From contig JAVXVG010000030.1 of assembly GCA_032229975.1 (NCBI GenBank), positions 21,501 to 85,500 of the forward strand: a stretch of DNA of 64,000 bases, given 5' to 3'. A program made the position numbers and the translations under genes. The notes beneath the pieces were generated by a model, which was not told the DNA's origin, ran no database searches, and was given only the letters and a program-made list of their open reading frames with translations. Of this stretch, positions 8,491-16,423 are shown in pieces. Each line of letters opens with the position of its first letter. Position 1 is the stretch's first letter. This DNA comes from JAIVGV01 sp032229975. Lineage in GTDB: Bacteria; Acidobacteriota; Blastocatellia; Pyrinomonadales; Pyrinomonadaceae.

Positions 8491-9639
8491 AACGAAGGCG
8501 ATCATCGCGGACAACAAAGCTCGCCACACGCTCCGCCCCGTCGTGCGTCCGCGAATGGTGAATTCGATTTCATCGAACGCATCCGCCGACGCGCTCTCAA
8601 TCGCGGCGACGTGCCCGACGACGACGACACGACTCCAGACTCCAGACTCCAGACTCCGGACTTACTCGTCGGCATCGGCGACGACGCCGCAGTCTTTCAT
8701 TCCAATGCGGGGCATGACACGGTCGTCACCACCGATCTGCTCGTCGAAGATGTTGATTTCTTCCGCACGCTCGCCGAACCACACGCGCTCGGCCACAAGT
8801 CGCTGGCCGTCTCGCTCTCCGACATCGCAGCGATGGGCGCGCGCCCGCGCTTCGCGCTCGTCTCGCTCGGCGTCCCGCAGACGACTTGGGAATCCGGCTT
8901 CCTCGACGATTTTTACGCGGGCCTCTTCGCGCTCGCCGAGATGCACAACGTCTCGCTCATCGGCGGCGACTTGTCGCGCACGCCGGATCGCATCGTCATC
9001 GATTCCATCGTCGTCGGCGAGGTCGAACGAGACGGGGCCGTCCTTCGTTCGGGCGCGCAGGTCGGCGATCAAATCTTCGTCACCGGCGCGCTCGGCGGCG
9101 CGGCGGCGGGCCTCAGACTTCTCGAACGCTCGCTCACGCTTCCAGATGATCTCGCGCACAGCTTCCCTGCTGAGTTCGACCAACTCGCCGCGCGACAGAC
9201 TCGACCCGTCCCGCGCGTCGAATGGGGCGCATTGCTTGGCACGTCGCGATTAGCGACGGCGATGATCGACACAAGCGATGGCCTCTCGTCAGACCTCGCG
9301 CACCTCTGCCGCGAGAGCAGAGTCGGCGCGGTGCTCGACTGGTCGCAGATTCCCATCGACCCTTTGCTGCATCACGACGGCGCGCTCGCCGACAACAGCT
9401 TCACGCACTCCGTCGTCTCCGACGCGCATCAACTCGCGCTCCACGGCGGCGAAGATTTCGAGTTGTTATTCACCATCCACCCGCGCGATCTCTTAAAGCT
9501 CCCGCGCGAACTCGCGGGCGTGCCCGTCACGCGCATCGGCGAGATCATGGAAGCCGACGAAGGGATCAAGCTGCAACGCCATCAACATCTCGAAGACTTG
9601 CGGCCCGCAGGCTTTGAGCATTTCAACTCGCATCGTTAA
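8485..9639 (+). CDS. thiL: Thiamine-monophosphate kinase
   Basis: ThiL phosphorylates thiamine monophosphate to thiamine pyrophosphate in the cytoplasm. The protein (384 residues from the ATG at 8485; a GTG lies one codon before) has the ThiL landmarks: GIGDDAAVF, then TTDLLVEDVDFF, KSLAVSLSDIAAMGA, and a late HGGEDFELLFTI. The N-terminus is about 50 residues longer than usual, and this extension is low complexity and partly encoded by four tandem 7-mers (8632-8659). This extension may not be part of the fold. Confidence 0.93.
   Translation: MSNEGDHRGQQSSPHAPPRRASANGEFDFIERIRRRALNRGDVPDDDDTTPDSRLQTPDLLVGIGDDAAVFHSNAGHDTVVTTDLLVEDVDFFRTLAEPHALGHKSLAVSLSDIAAMGARPRFALVSLGVPQTTWESGFLDDFYAGLFALAEMHNVSLIGGDLSRTPDRIVIDSIVVGEVERDGAVLRSGAQVGDQIFVTGALGGAAAGLRLLERSLTLPDDLAHSFPAEFDQLAARQTRPVPRVEWGALLGTSRLATAMIDTSDGLSSDLAHLCRESRVGAVLDWSQIPIDPLLHHDGALADNSFTHSVVSDAHQLALHGGEDFELLFTIHPRDLLKLPRELAGVPVTRIGEIMEADEGIKLQRHQHLEDLRPAGFEHFNSHR
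8632..8659. repeat. Heptanucleotide tandem inside the thiL 5' coding region
   Basis: Four uninterrupted 7-nt units: ACTCCAG three times, then ACTCCGG. Because 7 is not a multiple of 3, each unit is read in a different frame, giving the low-complexity peptide around DSRLQTPD. It lies before the first ThiL motif, so length changes could shift the frame between the annotated start and the enzyme core. Confidence 0.85.
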
Positions 9640-9819
9640 GCTCGCGCAGGATCGCTCACGACTTAAATTGACTAGCCGCGCGTCCTTCTCCTAGACTCAG
9701 CGTCAGACGATGCGCTAACGCCGGTCTCCCCGATTCTCGAACGCCCTCGCCCGCGCCGGACCGAACGGACGCGCACACGTCTCGTTAACAAGTGTTCGTT
9801 TCAGTAAAGGGAATTTCCC

Positions 9820-10329
9820 ATGCGCAGCAAGATGCTCGGACTCGCCATCGCCCTCTCCACCTTCGGTCTAGGCGTCGCCGCGACCACCGTCTGGATTGCT
9901 TACCACACGCCGCCAGCACCGCAAGAGATCGTGATGACACGGACTGTGTTCGTGCCAAGCGGATTGACAATCCCCGCCGAAGGCTCAGCGCAAGACGACT
10001 CGCGGATCACGTCCTCAGTTTCAGGGACGCGCATTTGGGATGGCAGTCTCGTCGCCAATTTGGTTAATGGCGAGGCAAACTTCGCGCCCAAGCCTGTCTA
10101 TCCGCCGCTCGCCCTTGAAGCAGGCGTATCAGGCACGGTCGTTGTTGCAGTAACTATTGATAAGGCTGGGAACGTGGTTTCGGCGAAAGCCGTCTCCGGC
10201 CCACAACTCTTACGTGCAGCCGCTACCGGCGCTGCGATGGAGTGGAAATTCGACCCTAAATTTTCGCCGCCATCCCTTCAACCCGTCGAGGTCAGGCGGA
10301 CGATTACCTTTAACTTCTTGTGCCAGTGA
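9820..10329 (+). CDS. TonB C-terminal domain (energy-transducer-like) protein
   Basis: A 169-residue protein with an N-terminal membrane anchor (LGLAIALSTFGLGVAATTVWIAY) and a C-terminal TonB-type domain: PVYPPLALEAGVSGTVVVAVTIDKAGNVVSAKAVSG, then AAMEWKF. TonB-like proteins link inner membrane energy to outer membrane receptors. It lacks the long proline-rich spacer of classical TonB, and no ExbB/ExbD gene is nearby, so a receptor partner cannot be named. AAAGGGAA precedes the start. Confidence 0.82.
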   Translation: MRSKMLGLAIALSTFGLGVAATTVWIAYHTPPAPQEIVMTRTVFVPSGLTIPAEGSAQDDSRITSSVSGTRIWDGSLVANLVNGEANFAPKPVYPPLALEAGVSGTVVVAVTIDKAGNVVSAKAVSGPQLLRAAATGAAMEWKFDPKFSPPSLQPVEVRRTITFNFLCQ

Positions 10330-10416
10330 ACAGGACGACTCACCGAATCGTTTAGTCGCTAATCGCAATCTCTAACGCGCGCCGAAGTCGAACGCGGCGC
10401 GCGTCATGTTTACAAG

Positions 10417-11820
10417 ATGCTCAAGTTTCAGAACACGCTCACGAATCAACTCGAAGAGTTTCGCCCCATCACGGAGGGCACGGTGCGTCTCTACGCTTGT
10501 GGCCCCACCGTCTGGAATCTCGCGCACGTCGGCAATTTCCGCACGAACGTCTTCGTCGATGTGCTGCGTCGCTATCTGAAATACAAAGGCTACACCGTCC
10601 AGCACGTGATGAATTTGACGGACGTTGACGACCGCATCATCAATCAGGCGGCGGAGCGCAAGGTTTCGATTGACGAGTACACCGCGCCCTACATCGAAGC
10701 CTTCTGGCAGGACTTCGACACAATCGGCTGCGAGCGGCCCGAAGTGGCCCCCCGCGCCACGCAGCACATAGCGGAGATGGTCGAGATCATCGACAGGCTC
10801 TTGGAGTCGGGTCACGCCTATCGATCCGACGGCTCGATCTACTATCGCATCTCATCGTTTCCCGAATACGGCAAGCTCTCGAAGATCAACTTCGCGGGCA
10901 ACATCGCGGGCGCGAGCGAGCGCGTCGATACGGACAAGTACGAGAAGGAGGACGCGCGCGACTTCGCGCTGTGGAAAGCCCCCGACGCGGAAGGCGAGCC
11001 GACGTGGGATTCAAAGATCGGCGCGGGACGGCCGGGCTGGCACATCGAGTGCTCCGCAATGTCGATGAAGTATCTCGGCGCGACGTTCGACATACACACG
11101 GGCGGCGTCGATCTCATCTTCCCGCATCACGAGAACGAGATCGCGCAGTCGGAAGGCGCGACGCACGAGCCGTTCGTCAACTACTGGCTGCACAGCGAGC
11201 ATTTGAAGATCGACGGCGAGACGATGTCCAAGTCGAAGGGCAACTACTACACGCTACGCGATCTCGTCAAACAGGGCCACACCCCGGCCGCCGTCCGCTA
11301 CGCGCTCCTGAGCGTGCCCTATCGCAAGCAACTCAACTTCACCATCGAAGGCTTGCGCGGCATCGAGAAGACCGTCGCTGGTCTGCAAGACTTCAACGCG
11401 CGCCTCTCGGAAGCGCGCACCGATGCGGGCAGCAACCCAGAGATGCGCGCCGTTGCCGCACGCGCCCTCGAAGAGTTCGAGTCCGGCCTCGACGACGATC
11501 TCAACACGTCGGTGGCCCTCGCGGCCATTCACAATCTGACACGCGAGGTCAACACCGCGCTCAACTGCGAAGGCTTGCGCGCGGATGATCAGCGCGATCT
11601 GCTCGAACTCCTGCGCCGCTTCGATTCCGTGCTCAACATCTTCTCCGCGCCGCAGCGCGGGATGCTCGACACAGAGATTCAAACGCTCATCGACGAGCGA
11701 CAAGAGGCGCGTCGCCGCCGCGACTTCTCACGCGCCGACGAGATTCGCGATCAACTCTTGACGCGCGGCATCGTCCTCGAAGACACGCGCGATGGCGTGC
11801 GTTGGAAACACAAGGCTTGA
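10417..11820 (+). CDS. cysS: Cysteinyl-tRNA synthetase
   Basis: A 467-residue class I synthetase that charges tRNA-Cys. The zinc site begins with the Cys of ACGPTVWN; the HIGH motif appears as HVGN; the WHIECSAMS and GGVDLIFPHHENEIAQSE segments are the zinc and active-site regions; KMSKS appears as ETMSKSKGN. The C-terminal helical domain ends with RRRDFSRADEIRDQL. Full length for the family. Confidence 0.97.
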   Translation: MLKFQNTLTNQLEEFRPITEGTVRLYACGPTVWNLAHVGNFRTNVFVDVLRRYLKYKGYTVQHVMNLTDVDDRIINQAAERKVSIDEYTAPYIEAFWQDFDTIGCERPEVAPRATQHIAEMVEIIDRLLESGHAYRSDGSIYYRISSFPEYGKLSKINFAGNIAGASERVDTDKYEKEDARDFALWKAPDAEGEPTWDSKIGAGRPGWHIECSAMSMKYLGATFDIHTGGVDLIFPHHENEIAQSEGATHEPFVNYWLHSEHLKIDGETMSKSKGNYYTLRDLVKQGHTPAAVRYALLSVPYRKQLNFTIEGLRGIEKTVAGLQDFNARLSEARTDAGSNPEMRAVAARALEEFESGLDDDLNTSVALAAIHNLTREVNTALNCEGLRADDQRDLLELLRRFDSVLNIFSAPQRGMLDTEIQTLIDERQEARRRRDFSRADEIRDQLLTRGIVLEDTRDGVRWKHKA

Positions 11821-11879
11821 GCTTCGTTTAATAGCTCTAGAGTATTGACCGCTTCTCAGAAGAGAATTAGTGTTGGGCG

Positions 11880-12068
11880 ATGAAGGTACGCAACCTCATC
11901 AAGCTCATCGAGAAGGACGGCTGGTTTTGGATGCGAACTAAAGGCAGCCACCGTCAATACAAACACCCGACCAAACTCGGCCTAGTCACAGTTCCCGGTC
12001 ATCCGAGAGACGAATTAGCGCCGGGAACATTGAACAACATTTTGAAGCAGGCAGGACTCAAGCCATGA
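11880..12068 (+). CDS. hicA: HicA family toxin (mRNA interferase)
   Basis: A 62-residue dsRBD-like protein with the HicA signature: KLIEKDGWFWMRTKGSHRQYKHP, then TVPGHPRDELAPGTLNNILKQAGL. The His of GSHRQY is the expected catalytic residue. HicA cleaves mRNA and is neutralised by HicB. It overlaps the next gene by 4 bases (ATGA), as usual for hicAB. Confidence 0.92.
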   Translation: MKVRNLIKLIEKDGWFWMRTKGSHRQYKHPTKLGLVTVPGHPRDELAPGTLNNILKQAGLKP

Positions 12069-12280
12069 AGAAATATCTAATCATCGTCGAAGAGACGGCG
12101 ACGGGATACTCAGCCTACTCGCCGGACGTGCCGGGCTGCGGCTCAACCGGAAAGAGCAAAGAGGAGGTCGAGCGCAACATTCAGGAGGCGCTTGAATTTC
12201 ATCTCGAAGGATTACGCGAAGAAGGTTACGAAATCCCGGAGCCGAGTAGCTATCCCTCTTACGTCGAGGTCGCCGCGTAA
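12065..12280 (+). CDS. hicB: HicB family antitoxin
   Basis: A 71-residue protein with the HicB partial RNase H-like fold: YLIIVEETATGYSAYSPDVPGCGSTG, then EVERNIQEALEFHLEGL. It lacks a separate C-terminal DNA-binding domain, so autoregulation is uncertain. Translationally coupled to hicA. Confidence 0.92.
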   Translation: MKKYLIIVEETATGYSAYSPDVPGCGSTGKSKEEVERNIQEALEFHLEGLREEGYEIPEPSSYPSYVEVAA

Positions 12281-12305
12281 ATTTCATATTGATGAGAGGT
12301 CTTGA

Positions 12306-12761
12306 ATGAGAGCCAGAAGAGCGTTCGGAGTTCTCTTACTCGTCGCGCTCGTCTCCGCAACGGCGATGAACGGACGCGCGCAGGCGATACAGAGCGCGGC
12401 AGTTCCAACAGATCAAGCGCACACCTTGTCAGACGCGCAGAAGCAGTCGATCAAACGCATCCAGACTGATGCTGAGAAGAAAGCCGCGCCCGCCGCTCTG
12501 CGCCTCGCAGGAATCGTGAGCAAGGTTTACGCGAACATGCTCGCCGACAAGCCGGACGTAAAGTTGCGCGCAAACTTGAGCGCGCAGATGGAGAGGGCCA
12601 CTTGGGCTTTGCTCTCGATCAAGGGCCAGTCCGTCTATGACATCCTTCGCGTCCTCACGCCCGCGCAGCGACAACTCGTTAGAACGGAGATGCAAAAGCC
12701 CGGCGCACCGATGGACTTGTCGGAGATCGTCGCACACCTCTTCAAACTCGATGAGAAGTAG
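12306..12761 (+). CDS. Exported protein with paired LTxxQ motifs (Spy/CpxP-like)
   Basis: A 151-residue protein with an N-terminal signal peptide (to about residue 26). LSDAQKQSIKRI and LTPAQRQLVRTEM are two LTxxQ-type motifs in a helical protein. Spy/CpxP proteins are periplasmic helical chaperones or stress sensors. GAGAGG precedes the ATG. It ends six bases before the next gene and likely shares its transcript. Confidence 0.6.
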   Translation: MRARRAFGVLLLVALVSATAMNGRAQAIQSAAVPTDQAHTLSDAQKQSIKRIQTDAEKKAAPAALRLAGIVSKVYANMLADKPDVKLRANLSAQMERATWALLSIKGQSVYDILRVLTPAQRQLVRTEMQKPGAPMDLSEIVAHLFKLDEK

Positions 12762-12766
12762 TCAAT

Positions 12767-14041
12767 ATGCGCGTGAAGATCATTTTCTGCCTCCTCGTCT
12801 CCCTCGGAGTCGCCACCTTGCCGCAACCAACTTCTTCACAGACGACCGCGCATAACAGACGCGACGCGCCTGCGCAGAGCAAGCGCATCGTCATCGCCGC
12901 GAGCACAGTGCTCGATGGGCGTGGGCGCGTGCTGCATGACGCGCGCATCGTCATCGAGGGCTCACGGATCGTCGCCATCGATCCGAAGGCCGCGCCCGTC
13001 GATTACGACTTGCGCGGCTTGACGGTCATGCCCGGTTGGATCGACTCGCACGTCCACATCACTTGGAGCTTCGGCAAGGACGGGAAGAACGCAGGCGCGG
13101 GAGAGACGACGCAGTTCGCCGCGTATCAATCGGCCTCGAACGCGTGGGCCACTCTTCTCGCTGGCTTCACGACGGTGCAGAGCGTCGGCTCGCCGACAGA
13201 CGTTCCCTTGCGCGATGCTATCGCGCAAGGCACTCTGCCGGGCCCGCGTATTCTGACAGCCAACGAACCAATCTTCGGGCAAGGCGAGAAGACGGGGACG
13301 CCCGATGAACTGCGCGCGTTCGTGCGCAAGCAGAAAGCGGCGGGCGCAGACCTCATCAAAATCTTCGCGTCGCAGAGCATACGACAGGGCGGTGCGATGA
13401 CGCTCTCGCAGGAACAGTTGAACGCGGCTTGCGACGAGGCGAAGAAGCAGGGGCTTCGCACGCTCGTACACGCTTACAAAGGCGCGGTGCGCGCCGCCAC
13501 GCTCGCGGGATGCACGCAAGTAGAGCATGGCACGATGGCTACAGACGACGACTTGAAGTTGATGGCTGAACGCGGCACGTATCTCGATCCGCAAGCCGGA
13601 CTCGTCATCGAGAATTATCTTCTCAACAAGGAAAAATATCTCGGCACGCCCGGCTATACGACGGAAGGCTTCGCGGCGATGCAGAACGTTCTTTCGTTGA
13701 ATCACGAGCTGGTGCGGCGCGCGTCGAAGATTCCGGGATTGAAGATCGTCTTCGGCACGGACGCCGTCGCGGGCGCGCACGGACGCAACGCCGAAGAGTT
13801 CATCGACCGCGTGCGCGACGCCGGAGTCGATCCCATGTCGGCGATGATCTCCGCCAACTCACTCGCCGCAGAAGCCCTCGGCATGACTAATCAAATTGGC
13901 TCAATCGCCCCCGGACTCCAAGCCGACATCATCGCGCTCGACGGCGACCCACTCAAAGACATCACCGCCGTCCGCCGCGTCGTCTTCGTCATGAAAGGCG
14001 GCATCGTTTACAAGAACGCCGTGCACGGCGCGACTTACTAA
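12767..14041 (+). CDS. Exported amidohydrolase (imidazolonepropionase-like metal hydrolase)
   Basis: A 424-residue protein with an N-terminal signal peptide (to about residue 27). The metal-dependent hydrolase fold is shown by PGWIDSHVHITW (metal ligands HxH), VHAYKGAVRAATLAGCTQVEHG, and GTDAVAGAHGRN near the end with the metal Asp; the terminal part is PGLQADIIALDGDPLKDI. Exported members of this group hydrolyse cyclic amides or act as prolidases. No substrate can be assigned. Confidence 0.88.
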   Translation: MRVKIIFCLLVSLGVATLPQPTSSQTTAHNRRDAPAQSKRIVIAASTVLDGRGRVLHDARIVIEGSRIVAIDPKAAPVDYDLRGLTVMPGWIDSHVHITWSFGKDGKNAGAGETTQFAAYQSASNAWATLLAGFTTVQSVGSPTDVPLRDAIAQGTLPGPRILTANEPIFGQGEKTGTPDELRAFVRKQKAAGADLIKIFASQSIRQGGAMTLSQEQLNAACDEAKKQGLRTLVHAYKGAVRAATLAGCTQVEHGTMATDDDLKLMAERGTYLDPQAGLVIENYLLNKEKYLGTPGYTTEGFAAMQNVLSLNHELVRRASKIPGLKIVFGTDAVAGAHGRNAEEFIDRVRDAGVDPMSAMISANSLAAEALGMTNQIGSIAPGLQADIIALDGDPLKDITAVRRVVFVMKGGIVYKNAVHGATY

Positions 14042-14052
14042 CGCTCGCTCAC

Positions 14053-14463
14053 ATGGAGTTTCCTTACGAGATATATCCTGATGACGTGCACCCGAAGGGT
14101 TACGTCGTGCTGCCTCTATTGGATGTGACGCTGTTCTATCGGGGCAACCAACACGATGTTAAGTGTCTCGTCGATTCAGGCGCGGATGAGTGTCTTTTCC
14201 ACTCCTCGGTAGCGGAGAACCTTGGCATCGATCTTGAGAGCGGAGAGCCTAGAACCTATCTTCCGGTCGGAGGCTCTGCTATCGAAGGCTTCGTCCACCG
14301 GATCGGTTTGCAGATTCACGGCTTCGACGAGCAGATTGAGATTGAAGCGGGATTCTCAAGAGAGAATCAGTTATCTCTCTTAGGGCAGGCAGGATTTTTT
14401 GAGAACTATGAGGTGATCTTCCGGCGTTATGAAAAGAGGTTTGAAATAAACTCGATCTTCTAG
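14053..14463 (+). CDS. Retropepsin-like aspartyl protease domain protein
   Basis: A 136-residue single retropepsin-like domain with CLVDSGADECLF (catalytic DSGA near residue 40) and a second strand pair ending LLGQAGFFENYEV. It starts 12 bases after the amidohydrolase and ends in a 4-base overlap with the convergent 14460-14681 gene. These small proteins often accompany a short partner protein; the role is unknown. Confidence 0.75.
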   Translation: MEFPYEIYPDDVHPKGYVVLPLLDVTLFYRGNQHDVKCLVDSGADECLFHSSVAENLGIDLESGEPRTYLPVGGSAIEGFVHRIGLQIHGFDEQIEIEAGFSRENQLSLLGQAGFFENYEVIFRRYEKRFEINSIF

Positions 14464-14681
14464 CGGGCGGAAATGTATCGACCGTTAAATGGTCTGACCC
14501 AAAACAAAACTACATCCGTGAACCCCTTGCTATGCGCCTCCTGTTTTGCTTCGACAGCATCTTTACCGCTCCCGACAATAACATTCACGCCTTCAGATTT
14601 GAGGACAGCGACCCATCTATTCTCATGCTTCCTCAGTTCGCTTAAATACGCCGCTTCTTTTTCAGTCAACTCTTCTATCAT
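14460..14681 (-). CDS. Small DUF5678-like protein
   Basis: A 73-residue protein: a central strand HENRWVAVL and a GKDAVEAKQEAHSKGFTDVVLFWV end, a pattern of DUF5678 proteins found next to retropepsin-like genes. GGGAGAA lies upstream of the ATG. Convergent overlap with the retropepsin gene shares CTAG as both stop codons. Base composition is more AT-rich than flanking genes. Confidence 0.62.
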   Translation of the reverse strand: MIEELTEKEAAYLSELRKHENRWVAVLKSEGVNVIVGSGKDAVEAKQEAHSKGFTDVVLFWVRPFNGRYISAR

Positions 14682-14790
14682 TGTGTTCTCCCTTGCGTTG
14701 TTGGAAACACTTCCCTAGACACTTGAATGAGCTAAGACCGTGCCGAGGCATTGTATCTACGCGCACTTACAGGCAAATGGTTACAAGACC

Positions 14791-15579
14791 TTAAACTGTG
14801 TAAGAAATTTTTAAATGTACTACTGCTTCTTTGTCTGAGCTGTTCCGAACGATGACTAAGTATGTATCAGAATCTGGGGCATTAAAGAAGTCATGTAATT
14901 GATCCGTCTCTAAAAACTCTTCATATAAAAGATTGACTTCGCCCTTTTTCATCCAATATCGATAATCACCCTCATCCATGATCAGCACATCAACTGGCTC
15001 ATTACTGTTTAAATCAATGTTTATCTTATCGTCCTCATCAAGCTCAAAGGAAAGGGATATGTGAGTATTACCTTTTAGAGTCATATTATCGTCGTATAAA
15101 ATATCTTGAGCATTTTCTTCATCGCTGCCTATATCTGTTGTATCTATTCCAAGCTCATCAGCGCGGCTATGTAGTGCTTCGACTAATTTTTCGTAGCCGC
15201 TGGTCTTATCCAAACTGCTCCAATGCAAATCTAACTCGATCCAATGCCAACGTCTTAACCTATCAGGGACTTCACACTTTTCTAGTTTGAAAGGGATAAT
15301 AAAGATCGCGCCTTCTGGCTGCTCGTCAGCTACATCTAACGCGAGCTTAATTTCTTTCTGTACATAGCCTGCCTTACTAACAGAATTTTCTGAGAGACAA
15401 GCTACAACTACATCACTATCCCGAACTGCTCTTGAAATCTGATAGCTCCAGTCTTGCCCTGCTAGTAAGTCTTCTTCATCAAGCCAAGGATCAAAGCCGT
15501 CGCGCTGTAATGCTTTGTAAAGCTCACGTACGTCTGACTTGTCATCAGACGCATGGCAAAGAAAGACGCTCAACGACAT
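14791..15579 (-). CDS. TIR-domain protein with a C-terminal beta-rich domain
   Basis: A 262-residue protein. The N-terminal TIR domain (about 1-145) opens with SVFLCHASDDK and has DPWLDEEDLLAGQDW; the SENS...YVQKEIKLAL segment places a conserved Glu at residue 76, the catalytic position in NAD-cleaving TIR domains. After a short acidic linker, residues 165-262 look like a beta-sandwich (VDVLIMDEGDYRYW, then DTYLVIVRNSS), reminiscent of GOLD/PPC-type domains. No membrane segment. A likely NADase or scaffold in defence; the partner is unknown. AGGAG six bases before the ATG. Visibly AT-rich against its surroundings, which suggests transfer. Confidence 0.85.
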   Translation of the reverse strand: MSLSVFLCHASDDKSDVRELYKALQRDGFDPWLDEEDLLAGQDWSYQISRAVRDSDVVVACLSENSVSKAGYVQKEIKLALDVADEQPEGAIFIIPFKLEKCEVPDRLRRWHWIELDLHWSSLDKTSGYEKLVEALHSRADELGIDTTDIGSDEENAQDILYDDNMTLKGNTHISLSFELDEDDKINIDLNSNEPVDVLIMDEGDYRYWMKKGEVNLLYEEFLETDQLHDFFNAPDSDTYLVIVRNSSDKEAVVHLKISYTV

Positions 15580-15591
15580 AGGAAGCTCCTG

Positions 15592-16116
15592 TCTCTATCT
15601 TTCCATTATATCATCACGAATCTTCATCACATCAGCACGAAACACGATCATATCACGTTGAAAACTCGCCATATTAGCGTCAAACCTCTTCATATCAGGC
15701 TGTGAGCCGACCATATCAGCGTGCGAGTTGGCTGTATCGGCGGCGCAGGCGGGTATATCCGCGCGTGAGACGAGCATATCAGGGCGAAAGACTGCAATAT
15801 CGCCGGAAAAGTTGAGAATATCCGCGCGGAAGGCAGCATTTCCGGCGTGAAACTTCTCATTGCAGACGTGCGCGATGCCATTGCAGTGACAAAACTTGTC
15901 ATTGCAGGCGTGAAAGTTGTCATTGCAGGCGCGAAATTTCCCATTGCGAGGGTGAAAGTTGTCATTGCAGTGGTGAGAGGTGGCGTTGCAACGGTGAAAG
16001 TTGACATTGCGGGCGCGCGCGATGCCGTTGTCGGCGTGCGAGGTCTCATTGCAGCGTGCAAAGTTGTCATTTCCGGCGCGCGAGATTCCATCTCCGGCGC
16101 GAGAGTTTTCATTTCC
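15592..16116. repeat. Array of 25 degenerate 21-nt direct repeats upstream of the TIR gene
   Basis: 525 bases divide without remainder into 25 units of exactly 21 nt (plus-strand reading). Positions 2-9 tend to gcgtgaaa; positions 10-14 vary most. The 3' end falls in groups: units 1-11 mostly end in catatc, units 13-22 mostly in cattgca or close variants, the last three in tctcc/tttcc, so neighbours resemble each other. The CAT core shifts by one base between groups, so no single reading frame is conserved. It begins 13 bases upstream of the TIR start codon. There are no spacers, so it is not CRISPR. Confidence 0.93.
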
Positions 16117-16198
16117 TGATGTGACGCGGGCGTCGCGGCGTCGGCAGGTTCGACGCGAGGGGCTGGAAAGGGTTTGGATGAAGTGGTAAGATTCGCGC

Positions 16199-16324
16199 TC
16201 AGGTAAGGATCAAGTTTCGCAGTCGCATAATCGTCTCCGCACAAACTCGATGTTCCGCTCGCTGCTCATCAGTCACCGCCCGCAAGACATCCGCGCAGAC
16301 ATCTTCGCGGGTTAGCCCCTCCAT
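16199..16324 (-). CDS. Possible small protein (41 residues)
   Basis: A short ORF on the minus strand from the ATG at 16324: MEGLTREDVCADVLRAVTDE at the N-terminus, then a basic helix ending RLRNLILT. The composition looks like a real amphipathic helix protein. An AGCGAGAGAG stretch precedes it as a weak ribosome site. It would be read toward the 21-nt array and the TIR gene. No family recognised; it could be a chance ORF or a fragment. Confidence 0.28.
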   Translation of the reverse strand: MEGLTREDVCADVLRAVTDEQRAEHRVCAETIMRLRNLILT

Positions 16325-16423
16325 ATCTCTCTCGCTCCTTCCGTCGCGTCTGAAATCTCGCAACTATGATTTGCGATCTCAGATGGCAACCGCTTCGCCC
16401 TTTCAAGACTAAGGAGAAATTTT

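Noticed and set aside
15592..16116. CRISPR array
   Set aside because: Units are contiguous with no spacers, and no cas genes are present.
15690..16244. Long minus-strand open frame with heptapeptide repeats (MTTFTPA type)
   Set aside because: It arises because 21-nt units keep frames open. The repeated Met shifts frame between the two unit families, so the peptide pattern is not conserved across the array.
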